From assembly GCF_000019225.1 (NCBI RefSeq), contig NC_010995.1, positions 3,666,501 to 3,730,500 of the forward strand: a stretch of DNA of 64,000 nt. The letters are read 5' to 3'. Each line of letters begins with the position of its first letter. Position 1 is the first letter of the stretch. The notes under the pieces were generated by a model. The model was given only the letters and a program-made list of their open reading frames with translations. It was not told the origin of the DNA and made no database searches. Of this stretch, positions 45,002 to 54,611 are shown in pieces. The DNA is from Cellvibrio japonicus Ueda107 (GTDB taxonomy: Bacteria > Pseudomonadota > Gammaproteobacteria > Pseudomonadales > Cellvibrionaceae). A program made the position numbers and the translations under genes.

Positions 45002-45347
45002 TCTTAATGTCCTGTCCGGGCCAGAGGTAACCCAGCCAGTAGCTATCGATGGCTCGGCTATGGCCCGGTTAGTGAGGCAGGGTCAGCGGGACAGATGAAT
45101 GACCACAATAAATAGGATAAAAATACAACGACTCTCCGTTATAAGTATTTATTTTATCCAGATAGCGCCCTATAACTTCCCTCCACCTTTTTGCCATTTT
45201 CCGCCTAAAAATAATTTTATTTTTATCAATAAAACCAAATCCCGCATAGATTGGCGCAAAAAACACTCATACACTAGTAGTGCGCTAGAGAGCCGTACTG
45301 AAACCGGTCATGGATACCCTAATAATAATTGTAAGAACGGTGAGAAA
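45002..45347. other. Intergenic region, 346 bp
   Basis: AT-rich DNA upstream of the alpha-amylase that must hold its promoter. The frame of the amylase stays open far upstream, but that part reads as noncoding. I see no clear operator. Confidence 0.5.
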
Positions 45348-47168
45348 ATGATTAAGAACGTCATCATGGCAGCAGCCATCTGTGCTGCTGTGGCGCCTGT
45401 TACCCAGGCTGCCACAGAGCAAAGCAAATCCAGTAGTGCAATTCTCTTGCAAGGTTTTCACTGGAATTCCCACAACAGTGCCTGGTACACCACCCTGCAG
45501 AACAATGCCCAAAGCATTGCTGACCTGGGCGTCACCCATGTGTGGTTCCCGCCACCCTCGGATGCCGCTTCGAATGAGGGTTACCTGCCGCGCCAGCTGA
45601 ATATCCTCAACTCCAAATACGGTAGCGAGGCACAACTGACATCGGCGATTTCGGCACTGAAATCCAAAGGCGTCAACTCAGTAGCCGATGTGGTGATCAA
45701 CCACCGCGTGGGCACGACCAACTGGGCTGACTTTACTAACCCGACCTGGGGTTCCTGGGCCGTCACCTGTAATGATGAGTGGAGCGGTGCAACGGGTGAG
45801 TGTGATACTGGCGACGGCTATGCGGCCGCACGCGATCTCAACCACATCAATAGCACTGTACAAGCGGACATCATTAACTGGATTAACCAACGCCTCAAAG
45901 GGGTCGGTTTTACCGGTATCCGCTACGACTACTCCAAAGGCTACGCGCCCTATTACGCCGGCCTTTACGCACGGGCAACCAACCCCGACTTTTGTGTGGG
46001 CGAGGTGTGGACCGACCTCAACTACAACAACGTCAATGCACACCGCCAGTTGCTGATGGATTATGTCAACGGCACTGACGGTGACTGCGGCGTTTTCGAC
46101 TTCACCACCAAGGGGCTGCTCAACCAGGCACTCAGCTACAACGAGTACCATCGCCTGAGCATCAGCAACGCCCCGGCCGGCGGTATCGGTTGGTGGGCAC
46201 AGAAGATGGTGACCTTTGTGGATAACCACGATACCGGCCCGAGCGAGTCCTGCGGCGTCGGCCAGAACCACTGGCCCGTGCCCTGCGACAAGGTCATGCA
46301 AGGCTATGCCTATGTGCTGACCCACCCGGGTATTCCCTCCATCTACTGGGCACACGCCTACAACTGGGGGCTGTATAACGGCATCAAGGCATTAGTGGAT
46401 ATCCGCAAGGCCCAGGGCATCACCTCAACCTCCAGCGTCAGCATTGCGGCAGCGACCACCGGTCTCTACGCCGCGGTGATCGATGGCAAGGTGGCGATGA
46501 AAATCGGCCCCAATGCCTGGAGTCCGAGCGGTACCGGTTGGACCCTGGCCGCCAGCGGCACCAACTATGCTGTCTGGACCAAAGGTACAACCCAGCAAGC
46601 TGACTGGAAACGTACCGTGGTATTTGTGTACGGTGTGACCTCCTCCGGCCAGGATATGTTTATCCGCGGTGGTATCGACCATGGTTATGCCAGCAACACG
46701 CTGGGCAAAACCTGCACCAACACCAACTTTGAGTGCGCCATTCCCATCCGCCACAACAACCTGCGCAACGCCACCACAGCGCCATGGAAAACCAACGACA
46801 ATTACCTCGATTGGTATGGCACCGAGTCAGGCCAAAGCAGTGCCGCACAGGGTACGGCGGCGGACTGGACCACCAATGTCTGGCCAAGCTCCTGGGGCAC
46901 CAAACGCACCACGGCAGTGGATGGTTATGGCGAAGACCCACTCAACCTGTACGGCCAACATTATTGGATGATGGATGTGGATATGGACTGCAGCAAAACC
47001 GTTAACGGTTGGTTTGAGCTGAAGACCTTTATCAGCAACGGACCAGGTTGGGAAGCCGATGTGAGCCAGAGCGGTACGCCCTACGCATCCGGCAACCACT
47101 TCGCCCAATGCGGTAAGATCAATGTGTTCCAGCGTGGCAGCTCCAGCGCCACTTTCGTTAATTTCTAG
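45348..47168 (+). CDS. Secreted GH13 alpha-amylase
   Basis: A 606-residue secreted alpha-amylase that hydrolyses internal alpha-1,4 bonds of starch. The signal peptide ends near residue 22 (TQA-AT). GH13 conserved regions are present in order: DVVINH, GIRYDYSKGY (nucleophile Asp), VGEVW (acid Glu) and FVDNHDTG. The catalytic domain resembles maltooligosaccharide-forming bacterial enzymes. A C-terminal region of about 180 residues (from TQQADWKRTVVFVYG) is probably a beta-sandwich accessory or starch-binding domain. I start at the ATG at 45348, giving a proper signal peptide. Confidence 0.92.
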   Translation: MIKNVIMAAAICAAVAPVTQAATEQSKSSSAILLQGFHWNSHNSAWYTTLQNNAQSIADLGVTHVWFPPPSDAASNEGYLPRQLNILNSKYGSEAQLTSAISALKSKGVNSVADVVINHRVGTTNWADFTNPTWGSWAVTCNDEWSGATGECDTGDGYAAARDLNHINSTVQADIINWINQRLKGVGFTGIRYDYSKGYAPYYAGLYARATNPDFCVGEVWTDLNYNNVNAHRQLLMDYVNGTDGDCGVFDFTTKGLLNQALSYNEYHRLSISNAPAGGIGWWAQKMVTFVDNHDTGPSESCGVGQNHWPVPCDKVMQGYAYVLTHPGIPSIYWAHAYNWGLYNGIKALVDIRKAQGITSTSSVSIAAATTGLYAAVIDGKVAMKIGPNAWSPSGTGWTLAASGTNYAVWTKGTTQQADWKRTVVFVYGVTSSGQDMFIRGGIDHGYASNTLGKTCTNTNFECAIPIRHNNLRNATTAPWKTNDNYLDWYGTESGQSSAAQGTAADWTTNVWPSSWGTKRTTAVDGYGEDPLNLYGQHYWMMDVDMDCSKTVNGWFELKTFISNGPGWEADVSQSGTPYASGNHFAQCGKINVFQRGSSSATFVNF

Positions 47169-47212
47169 GGATTCATGTAAACGGAATTAAACAGCGACGG
47201 CTCTCCAGCCAC

Positions 47213-47242
47213 AAAAAACGGCAGCTTCGGCTGCCGTTTTTT
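47213..47242. terminator. Bidirectional terminator with TTCG tetraloop
   Basis: AAAAAACGGCAGC, loop TTCG, GCTGCCGTTTTTT. It serves the convergent amylase and deacetylase genes. Confidence 0.96.
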
Positions 47243-47266
47243 GTTATGCGAAAGTCCCCGCACAGA

Positions 47267-48376
47267 TTAATCGTTATGGCTCCAGTTACCGTTTTTATCG
47301 GTCACCAACCACTGCTGGGTATACCAGTAAAAACGCCCCTTCCCACCCGCCGGTGCAGTGCAGTTGTAACGCGCACGCCCGGCGTTTAATGGCGCCTTTG
47401 CGCGAGTCCAAAGCTGGTCGCGGATAATCTCCACCGGGATAGCGCCCTGCCCTGTTGCAAAGCAGTTAACCGCTTTTAATAAGCGCGGTTCCTCCAGCGT
47501 TAACACCAGCCAGGGCTGATCGCCGGCCTTCACCACCAGGTCATCCAGGCGCTGTTGTTTATTCGCATAGAACGCGGTGGAGGCGATAGGCATGGGCAGG
47601 CTATTCACCTTGAGTTTGAAGTCATCCAGTTCGGTAAAGCTGCCACCAAACGGAAAGCGCGGCACCGCCTGCAAATCACCGTGTTCTGAGAGCACACCCG
47701 ATTGCTGGCCAAAGGCGACATAGCCCAGCTTTTTGGCAATCGCCTGCACCTCGCGGTCGTATTCGCCAAAGGGATAGGCAAGGATCATCGGTGCTTCACC
47801 GATTTCCTGTGCAATTTTTTGTTGCGCCCGGCTGATTTCCTGCTCGATGCGCTGGCGAAACTCACGCGCACTTTCACCCGGTTGTTTACGCGGCAAGTGA
47901 TGGTGTGCGTTGGTGTGGTTGGCGATAGTGACGCCTTGCGTTGCCATTTCGCGCAATTGATCCCAGGACACAAACAGGCGCGAGCTGCCTACCGCCTCGG
48001 TATTCACAAAAAAGGTAAATGGCCAACCGCGTTTTTTTAGCAGTGGATAGGCCGACTCGTACACACTCGCGTAGGAGTCATCAAAGGTAATAGCCAGGGT
48101 TTTATCAGGCAGAGTGCCGCCCTTGCGCAAGGTTTCAACCAAGGTCATCAGCGGTACCACCGTAAAACCCGCTTCAGCCAGGTAATCCATTTGCGCTTCA
48201 AAACGCGCGGGGCTGATACTGGTCGACGCCGGGGTTTTATCACTGACGTGATGATAAAGCACCACCACAGCCGCCGGGGCTGGAACAGCAAGCACAGCCA
48301 ATAGGCTAACCAGGGCGTATTTGCCCGGTGTCACGAGTCCCCTGGTCATACAGGATATGTTGGATAACCACCGCAT
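47267..48376 (-). CDS. Exported polysaccharide deacetylase (CE4, PgaB-like N-terminal domain)
   Basis: A 369-residue exported protein of carbohydrate esterase family 4. After a signal peptide (ends VPAPAA), VVVLYHHVSD starts the barrel; TFDDS gives the catalytic and metal Asp pair and HTNAHHH the two metal His residues (HxxxH). RFPFGG lies in the last conserved motif. The first half resembles the deacetylase domain of PgaB, which removes acetyl groups from poly-N-acetylglucosamine; the C-terminal 120 residues match nothing I know. The start may be 48376 or 48349; both give a signal peptide. Confidence 0.85.
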   Translation of the reverse strand: MRWLSNISCMTRGLVTPGKYALVSLLAVLAVPAPAAVVVLYHHVSDKTPASTSISPARFEAQMDYLAEAGFTVVPLMTLVETLRKGGTLPDKTLAITFDDSYASVYESAYPLLKKRGWPFTFFVNTEAVGSSRLFVSWDQLREMATQGVTIANHTNAHHHLPRKQPGESAREFRQRIEQEISRAQQKIAQEIGEAPMILAYPFGEYDREVQAIAKKLGYVAFGQQSGVLSEHGDLQAVPRFPFGGSFTELDDFKLKVNSLPMPIASTAFYANKQQRLDDLVVKAGDQPWLVLTLEEPRLLKAVNCFATGQGAIPVEIIRDQLWTRAKAPLNAGRARYNCTAPAGGKGRFYWYTQQWLVTDKNGNWSHND

Positions 48377-48451
48377 AGCATAGCTTGCCTCGCCGCCACA
48401 ACTGAACATCTCAACAGCGTCTCACAACGAGAAGCTGGCCCCCCAAAATCC

Positions 48452-51400
48452 TCAAGGATTGACACGCAGCTCCACCGGAACCTCCAGGGTGGTTAACTCG
48501 CGCGCAGTCTGGAATTCGATCGTAGCGGGAATCTGTTTGATGTCCAGCTCAATCCTGTGTTTGCCAAACACCGTACGCAATTGCGCGGGCTGGCTCACCA
48601 GTTCACCGTCAAGGCTCAACGCACGAATGGCCATCAGCGAAGGCAAGTTTCCCTCCATATCAAAGATCAACCGACCGGATTCAACGCGCTGTAATTTTAA
48701 TAAAGCATCATTGGCATTCCATTGCATTCCGAAGCGGAACGGCAATTGGATGGGAACCGGCTCCTGGGCGGCGCTAAATACCAGCTTGCCCCATAGGGCA
48801 ACCGTATCGCCCACCGGCAGATCGCCAGCGCGCATCTCCAACAGACCGCGCAACCAGGGCTGGGTGGGATCCGTCTGGTAATTGCCATTAAGCCAGTACC
48901 CCCCCTGGTGATCCATGGCAATCGGACTCTGGTAATGCACCGAGTGCAAATTGCCTGAGCCATCCTCAAGCTCGCTAATCACCATGCTCACTGCACCCAA
49001 TTGGCGACTCAGCGGATGGCTGTTGCGCGTGTAAATATCCGCGCGCAATGCCAGCGTATTTTGCGGCTGAGCCAATAGCTCATGCACGGCAATTAACACT
49101 GGGCCAGCAATCACGGAATTAGCCGGTGCCTGGTGGGGAAAACTCACGGCAGGTGCCGTATCTTTTTCCAGCGCGGGCAGTTGTTCTGCACTAAATACCT
49201 CCGGCGGAGGCAGCACCATGGAGAAATCGCGCACCGGCGGATAGATGCCCGCCAGGGTAAATTCGTGCGTTTGCAACACCTGTTCGCGCACCAGGATAAG
49301 TTCAACCGCAGCGACCTTGCCCTGGAAGTCGATAGTGACGGTTTTCCCCTGGTCGAGCAGGTTACTACCGCGCAAGGCACTGTTACTGGCCAGGACCTTA
49401 CCGGCTTCGTTCAGGGCATTGACGTGCAAGAGTGCCGCGGTATTACCCGCGACCTGGAAATGCAATTGGCTGGGGCCCGCCGAGAGAAAACGCACAGACA
49501 CGCCCTGGGCATCGATCTTCTGCCCGGCCAGGGGTTGGGCCAGGGAGAGCCGTTCAATCCGCGTGGGCAGGCGATGTTCAATCACGCCCTTGATCAATCC
49601 TGCCCGGGTTAAATCCAATGTCGGGGGCAACAGGATTTTCTTACCGCCCTGCAAACCGACAAAACCCACTGGCTGTCCCTGGTCAAATACATTGCCCTGG
49701 TAAATCAGGTTGATGGGCGTCGCCTGCCGCAGACTTTGTGTAGCGCAATCGGTTGTAGCGAGCAAACTATTGCCATAGGCATCGGCAATATCGGTAATAC
49801 GCAGGCTAACCGAATCGGTTTCACGCCCGAGGTTGGGCAGGTTAAACGCCGCCACATCCAGATTAAGCAGCGCGCCATTGTCAGTTTGCTCCAGGCTGCT
49901 GATCGCCAGTCCAAACGGCCCGGTTTCTACCTGGGGTACAAACGACTGGTTGAAATGTTTAACGCTGGCAAAATCCGCCAATGGCGTCGCAGGTACATCG
50001 GCAAATAGCAGTGGGCTCTCGTCCACCCGCTCCTGCGCAACCTCCATGGTAAGGCCCAGGGGCGAAAAGGCTTTGCCTAACAGAGAGCTAATCCACTGCT
50101 GGATCTCTTGCTGTACCTGCTCATCAAACAGCGCATTAATCGCCACATGGGACTCATCGCCACCCACACTCAGGCGCTCATACAACGGTAAGGTTTCCGG
50201 CCAATCGACTGCCAGGGTGTGCCTGGCCTGTTGCAGCGAGTTGCTCAACTGCTGGCGAATAGCCTGGATGGCTTGTGCATCACTGCTGGCTAACGCACTG
50301 CTGAATTCCACCGCCGGTGGAAACAGTCGCGGCTCAAGTCCGGCATAAATAGCACTGATCGGTGCAGCATCTATCGATAACCGGCTTAACGCCATCGCGG
50401 TGGTGCGCTCGGGGCTATTGCCGGGATGGAACAGGGCTGCCGCGAGCATTTTATCCTTGCTCCAGTCCTGCCAGCCGCTGAGGTCTTTTTCGGCGCGCGC
50501 CTGGCTTTCGAGGCGGCCATTAAACATGGCGACAAATTCCGGGGCGCCGATAACCAGACGCTGCTCGCTGATATAGGCCGATTTAACCGGTGTGCGCTCA
50601 CAATGTTGAATATCCACACCCGAAAAAATAATGCCCTGGGGCGTGTCTGCTTCAATCTGGTAATGCTGTTGCAACCAGGCTTTGATCACGACCGGCTGGA
50701 ACTGCCCCTCCAATATCCATAGCGGCTGCAGGCGCTGCTGTTGTCCATAGAAGCCCACCCAGGCCTCGCGGGTTTGTTTGCCCAGATCAATCCCGGCGGC
50801 TTCCATCCGCGCCCAAAACTCTTTTTCAGGCCCGGGCAAATGTGCCAGGGTACGCGGCTGGTCGTCCTTCACACGGTGCATACGCTCAACATGCAAATAA
50901 GCCAGGCCAAACAGCGACGGCGATGCCAGTGCACTGGCCAGCTGCGATGCCTGTTCGCTGGCGGCTACCGGTGTCCACAATGGCCGCTTGAGCCACAGTA
51001 TGGTGCCGGCAGTGATGCTGATCGCCAGCAGGATCACCAGCATTCCCCACAGGAACGAGGCTTTGTGGCGATGGATTGCCCGCTCCAGTTCGGCAGCCTC
51101 CTCCGCTGTTGGCGGTGGCTCTACTTCTTCTTCCGATTCAGCTAGCCATTTCTGTTTTTTAATCCAGTCATCATCGTCGTAATCGAACTCATCACGCAAT
51201 TCAGTGTTATCGCCCGGCGCCGATGCAAGGGTTTCCAATACAGGCGTAACAACAGGTTCTCCTGAAGATGCATTGGGTGCAGGTGCAGGTGCAGGTGCAG
51301 GTGCAGGTGCAGGTGCAGGTGCAGGTGCAGGTGCAGGTGCAGGTGCAGGTGCAGGTGCAGGTTGATCGGAGGTTGTGGCAGGGGGCTGTACCTTGGCAAC

Positions 51401-51817
51401 AGGATGTTGCACCGGTACCGGTGGTGTCAGGGGAACCGGGGTAAAAATAGAGCCGGACGGTTCTTGTTCCGGCTCGGGTTGTGGCTCACGGCGCACCAGA
51501 AATTGTGGCAGGTCATCTTCATCATCAACCTCCAGTTCATGCAGTTCCAGGTCCAGCTCGATTTGATCGGCAATATTGCCCACATCCGGGGCATCCAGGC
51601 TGACACTATGGAGGCGCACACCGGCATCCACAAAGGCAGCGCGCCAACGCTCCACCTCTGTCGTATTATCGAGTAATTTTATGACGCTGGGACGCCCGGA
51701 AAAAAACATCAGGCGTACCACTTTTGGCTTCAACTGTAACAGTTGAGCCAGATTGCCAATTATCTGATCTTCATCAAATCCTTCGACAAAATCCCCTTTG
51801 TAAACGAGTTTATACAC
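48452..51817 (-). CDS. Very large bitopic membrane protein of unknown function
   Basis: A 1121-residue protein. A small N-terminal cytoplasmic domain (about 1-75, YKLVYKGDFVEGFDEDQ) is followed by an acidic region, a Pro-Ala linker encoded by a hexanucleotide repeat (about residues 155-185), another acidic stretch, one transmembrane helix (SFLWGMLVILLAISITAGTI, near 255-275), and a periplasmic part of about 840 residues rich in beta strands. No enzyme motif found. The GTG at 51817 has AAGGAG at the right distance, while the GTG two codons earlier overlaps it. It is followed by a deacetylase gene and preceded by a PilZ gene. Confidence 0.8.
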   Translation of the reverse strand: MYKLVYKGDFVEGFDEDQIIGNLAQLLQLKPKVVRLMFFSGRPSVIKLLDNTTEVERWRAAFVDAGVRLHSVSLDAPDVGNIADQIELDLELHELEVDDEDDLPQFLVRREPQPEPEQEPSGSIFTPVPLTPPVPVQHPVAKVQPPATTSDQPAPAPAPAPAPAPAPAPAPAPAPAPAPAPNASSGEPVVTPVLETLASAPGDNTELRDEFDYDDDDWIKKQKWLAESEEEVEPPPTAEEAAELERAIHRHKASFLWGMLVILLAISITAGTILWLKRPLWTPVAASEQASQLASALASPSLFGLAYLHVERMHRVKDDQPRTLAHLPGPEKEFWARMEAAGIDLGKQTREAWVGFYGQQQRLQPLWILEGQFQPVVIKAWLQQHYQIEADTPQGIIFSGVDIQHCERTPVKSAYISEQRLVIGAPEFVAMFNGRLESQARAEKDLSGWQDWSKDKMLAAALFHPGNSPERTTAMALSRLSIDAAPISAIYAGLEPRLFPPAVEFSSALASSDAQAIQAIRQQLSNSLQQARHTLAVDWPETLPLYERLSVGGDESHVAINALFDEQVQQEIQQWISSLLGKAFSPLGLTMEVAQERVDESPLLFADVPATPLADFASVKHFNQSFVPQVETGPFGLAISSLEQTDNGALLNLDVAAFNLPNLGRETDSVSLRITDIADAYGNSLLATTDCATQSLRQATPINLIYQGNVFDQGQPVGFVGLQGGKKILLPPTLDLTRAGLIKGVIEHRLPTRIERLSLAQPLAGQKIDAQGVSVRFLSAGPSQLHFQVAGNTAALLHVNALNEAGKVLASNSALRGSNLLDQGKTVTIDFQGKVAAVELILVREQVLQTHEFTLAGIYPPVRDFSMVLPPPEVFSAEQLPALEKDTAPAVSFPHQAPANSVIAGPVLIAVHELLAQPQNTLALRADIYTRNSHPLSRQLGAVSMVISELEDGSGNLHSVHYQSPIAMDHQGGYWLNGNYQTDPTQPWLRGLLEMRAGDLPVGDTVALWGKLVFSAAQEPVPIQLPFRFGMQWNANDALLKLQRVESGRLIFDMEGNLPSLMAIRALSLDGELVSQPAQLRTVFGKHRIELDIKQIPATIEFQTARELTTLEVPVELRVNP
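51276..51362. repeat. GGTGCA hexanucleotide tandem repeat, 14.5 units
   Basis: 87 bp of uninterrupted GGTGCA units inside the large bitopic protein gene, read on the minus strand as alternating Pro-Ala codons. A 6-bp unit keeps the frame when units are gained or lost. Confidence 0.97.
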
Positions 51818-51905
51818 AAGCACTCCTTCCGTTACCCGGTTATGCCAGCGCTGTACCTCTACGCGGAATCAATGCACCGGAACGCATTAACAGCAACGAC
51901 CAACC

Positions 51906-52175
51906 CTATACCTCTTGCACGAAACGCAACCCTACACCGGAGGGCTCTACCCGCACCACCTCCATTTCCAGGACCGGGGCATCATCCATCAAGCCTTGCA
52001 CCTGGCCGGTGACATGGGTGCCCACCGGCGGAATCTGCTCCGGCTCCAGCACGACAAACACACCGCCATCGGAAATATCGCGGGTTTTTACCAATAGCTC
52101 CCCGATAGAGTCGTGCCGGATTTTGATACGGCAGACGAACGGGGTGCGAACGTATTTGCGTTTGTCCTGACTCAT
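51906..52175 (-). CDS. PilZ domain protein, probable c-di-GMP receptor
   Basis: An 89-residue single PilZ domain. The RxxxR motif (RKYVR, residues 6-10) and DxSxxG motif (DISDGG, residues 33-38) are both complete, so c-di-GMP binding is expected. It lies between parC and the large bitopic protein gene on the same strand, and about 90 bp before the latter, so the bitopic protein is a candidate partner (inference). Confidence 0.9.
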   Translation of the reverse strand: MSQDKRKYVRTPFVCRIKIRHDSIGELLVKTRDISDGGVFVVLEPEQIPPVGTHVTGQVQGLMDDAPVLEMEVVRVEPSGVGLRFVQEV

Positions 52176-52240
52176 GGGGCTATCCCGTTATGTATTGAGT
52201 TTGTCGTGTTATCGGTTATTGGGACTGGCTCACACAGAAT

Positions 52241-52266
52241 AAAAAAGGTGGGGAAACCCCACCTTG
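52241..52266 (-). terminator. Intrinsic terminator of parC
   Basis: Read on the minus strand: GGTGGGG, TTT loop, CCCCACC, then TTTTTTATTC, directly after the parC stop. Confidence 0.92.
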
Positions 52267-52280
52267 ACCGAGCGCCATTA

Positions 52281-54539
52281 TTACTTGTCATTCACCTCGG
52301 CTTTATCCACTTTCTGGAAGCCGCGCGGCAGTTTATTACCACGGCGACCACGCTCACCTTTGTAATGTTCCAGATCACCCAGCTTGAGCGTGATGGTGCG
52401 CTTGCCGGAATAGAGCGTCAACACCTGGCCCGGCAGGATAACACTCACGGCCACCACAAACTCTTCGCGCGCCGCTGCACGTGCCGAAGGGATATTCATA
52501 ATCTTGTTGCCTTTACCGCGCGCCAGCTCCGGCAATTCCGTTACCGGGAAGACCAACAGGCGGCCATCGTTACTGACGGCAGCCAGCAACGCCTGGGCGG
52601 GATCATTGATTAATTGCGGCGGCAATACCTGCGCATTATCCGGCAGGGTCAGCAGCGCCTTGCCGCTTTTATTTTTACTGGCCAGGTCATCCAGCTTGGC
52701 AATAAAACCGTAACCGGCATCAGAGGCGAGCAGCACCCGCTGGTCATCCGCGCCCATGAGTACGCCCTCAAACGTGGCGCCACTGGGAGGATTGATCCGG
52801 CCGCTCAAAGGTTCGCCCTGGCCGCGCGCTGACGGCAGGTTGTGCGCGGGAATTGCGTAGCTGCGCCCGGTGGAATCGAGCAGGATAACGTTTTGGTTGC
52901 TCTTGCCATGCACTGCAAACTTGAAGCTGTCGCCCGCTTTATAGCTGAGTCCGGTGGGATCTATATCATGGCCTTTGGCCGAGCGAATCCAGCCCTTGTC
53001 GGAGATCACCACCGTAATGGGCTCGACACTCATGAGTTCTGTTTCACTGAGTGCCTGGGCTTCGGCGCGCACCACAATCGGGGAGCGGCGGTCATCGCCA
53101 TACTGTTCTGCCGCTTGCAACAATTCCTTGCGCACCAGGTTTTTCAGTTTTACCGCCGAGCCGAGGACGGATTGCAGTTGGTCGCGCTCTTTTTCCAGGT
53201 CGGACTGTTCACCGCGGATTTTCATTTCTTCCAAACGCGCCAATTGGCGCAGCTTGGTTTCGAGGATGTATTCGGTTTGGTCTTCTGTAAGGCCAAAACG
53301 CTTCATCAATTCGGCTTTGGGATCGTCTTCCTCGCGAATGATGCGGATGACTTCATCGAGGTTCAAAAAGGCAATCAGCAACCCCTGCAACAGGTGCAGG
53401 CGGCGCTCGACCTTGTCGAGGCGATATTGCAGGCGGCGACGGGTGGTCACAGTGCGGAAACTCAACCACTCACCGAGGATCTTGCTGAGTGATTTCACCG
53501 CCGGGCGGCCGTCGATACCAATCACGTTCATATTGACGCGATAGGTGCGCTCCAGCTCAGTCGTCGCAAACAGGTGCTGCATCACCTGCTCCAGGTCAAC
53601 GCGGTTGGAGCGTGGCACAACCACCAGGCGGGTGGGGTTTTCGTGATCGGATTCATCGCGCAGGTCGGCAACCATGGGCAATTTTTTCGCCTGCATCTGC
53701 GCCGCGATTTGCTCCAGGATTTTGGCACCGCTCACCTGGTGTGGCAGCGCGGTAATCACGATATCGCCCGACTCTTCGTCTTTTTGCCAGACCGCGCGCA
53801 TGCGCACACTGCCGCGCCCGGTTTCGTACATTTTGATCAGCTCATCGCGCGGCGAAATAATTTCCGCCTCGGTGGGCATATCCGGGCCCAGGACAAACTG
53901 GCACAGGTCAGTAACACTGGCCTGGGGGTTATCGAGCAAATGGACGCAGGCGTTGACCACTTCGCGCAAATTGTGCGGCGGAATATCCGTCGCCATACCC
54001 ACCGCAATACCGGTGGTGCCGTTCAACAATAAATTGGGTACGCGCGCGGGAAATACCGTGGGCTCGTCCAGGGTGCCGTCGAAGTTGGGCTGCCAATCCA
54101 CTGTGCCCTGGCCAAGTTCATCCAGCAGCACTTCACTGTATTTGGTGAGGCGCGATTCGGTGTAACGCATGGCCGCAAAGGATTTGGGGTCATCGGGCGA
54201 CCCCCAGTTGCCCTGGCCATCCACCAGGGTGTAGCGATAGGAGAAGGGCTGCGCCATCAGCACCATGGCTTCATAGGCGGCAGAGTCGCCATGGGGATGG
54301 AATTTACCGATCACATCACCCACGGTGCGCGCGGATTTTTTGTATTTGGCACTGGCCTTTAAACCCAATTCACTCATCGCATAGACAATGCGCCGCTGCA
54401 CGGGCTTGAGACCGTCGCCGATATGGGGCAGCGCGCGGTCGAGGATCACGTACATGGAGTAATCGAGGTAGGCTTTTTCTGTGTAGTCTTTGAGCGAGAT
54501 ACGCTCTTCAGCTTCCGGTAGTACAGGTATTTCGGTCAT
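52281..54539 (-). CDS. parC: DNA topoisomerase IV subunit A
   Basis: ParC forms, with ParE, the type II topoisomerase that separates daughter chromosomes. The 752-residue product is full length. The active-site Tyr lies in AAMRYTESRL near residue 122. The quinolone-resistance region HPHGDSAAYEAMV has the usual Ser and Glu, so target-site resistance is not indicated. The C-terminal DNA-wrapping domain (blades from about residue 490) ends in a basic tail. AGGACT ribosome site; own terminator. parE is not next to it. Confidence 0.98.
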   Translation of the reverse strand: MTEIPVLPEAEERISLKDYTEKAYLDYSMYVILDRALPHIGDGLKPVQRRIVYAMSELGLKASAKYKKSARTVGDVIGKFHPHGDSAAYEAMVLMAQPFSYRYTLVDGQGNWGSPDDPKSFAAMRYTESRLTKYSEVLLDELGQGTVDWQPNFDGTLDEPTVFPARVPNLLLNGTTGIAVGMATDIPPHNLREVVNACVHLLDNPQASVTDLCQFVLGPDMPTEAEIISPRDELIKMYETGRGSVRMRAVWQKDEESGDIVITALPHQVSGAKILEQIAAQMQAKKLPMVADLRDESDHENPTRLVVVPRSNRVDLEQVMQHLFATTELERTYRVNMNVIGIDGRPAVKSLSKILGEWLSFRTVTTRRRLQYRLDKVERRLHLLQGLLIAFLNLDEVIRIIREEDDPKAELMKRFGLTEDQTEYILETKLRQLARLEEMKIRGEQSDLEKERDQLQSVLGSAVKLKNLVRKELLQAAEQYGDDRRSPIVVRAEAQALSETELMSVEPITVVISDKGWIRSAKGHDIDPTGLSYKAGDSFKFAVHGKSNQNVILLDSTGRSYAIPAHNLPSARGQGEPLSGRINPPSGATFEGVLMGADDQRVLLASDAGYGFIAKLDDLASKNKSGKALLTLPDNAQVLPPQLINDPAQALLAAVSNDGRLLVFPVTELPELARGKGNKIMNIPSARAAAREEFVVAVSVILPGQVLTLYSGKRTITLKLGDLEHYKGERGRRGNKLPRGFQKVDKAEVNDK

Positions 54540-54611
54540 TACTAGTCCTGATAGGCGTTAACAACAAAATAACGGGCTGGATGGTGCACCGGGCAAAACG
54601 CTGCCTGTGCC

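Noticed and set aside
45099..45347. Upstream in-frame extension of the alpha-amylase
   Set aside because: The extension reads as noncoding AT-rich sequence and would bury the clear signal peptide that begins at 45348.
51276..51362. Tandem repeat considered as a CRISPR-like array
   Set aside because: The unit is only 6 bp with no spacers, and it is in frame within a gene.
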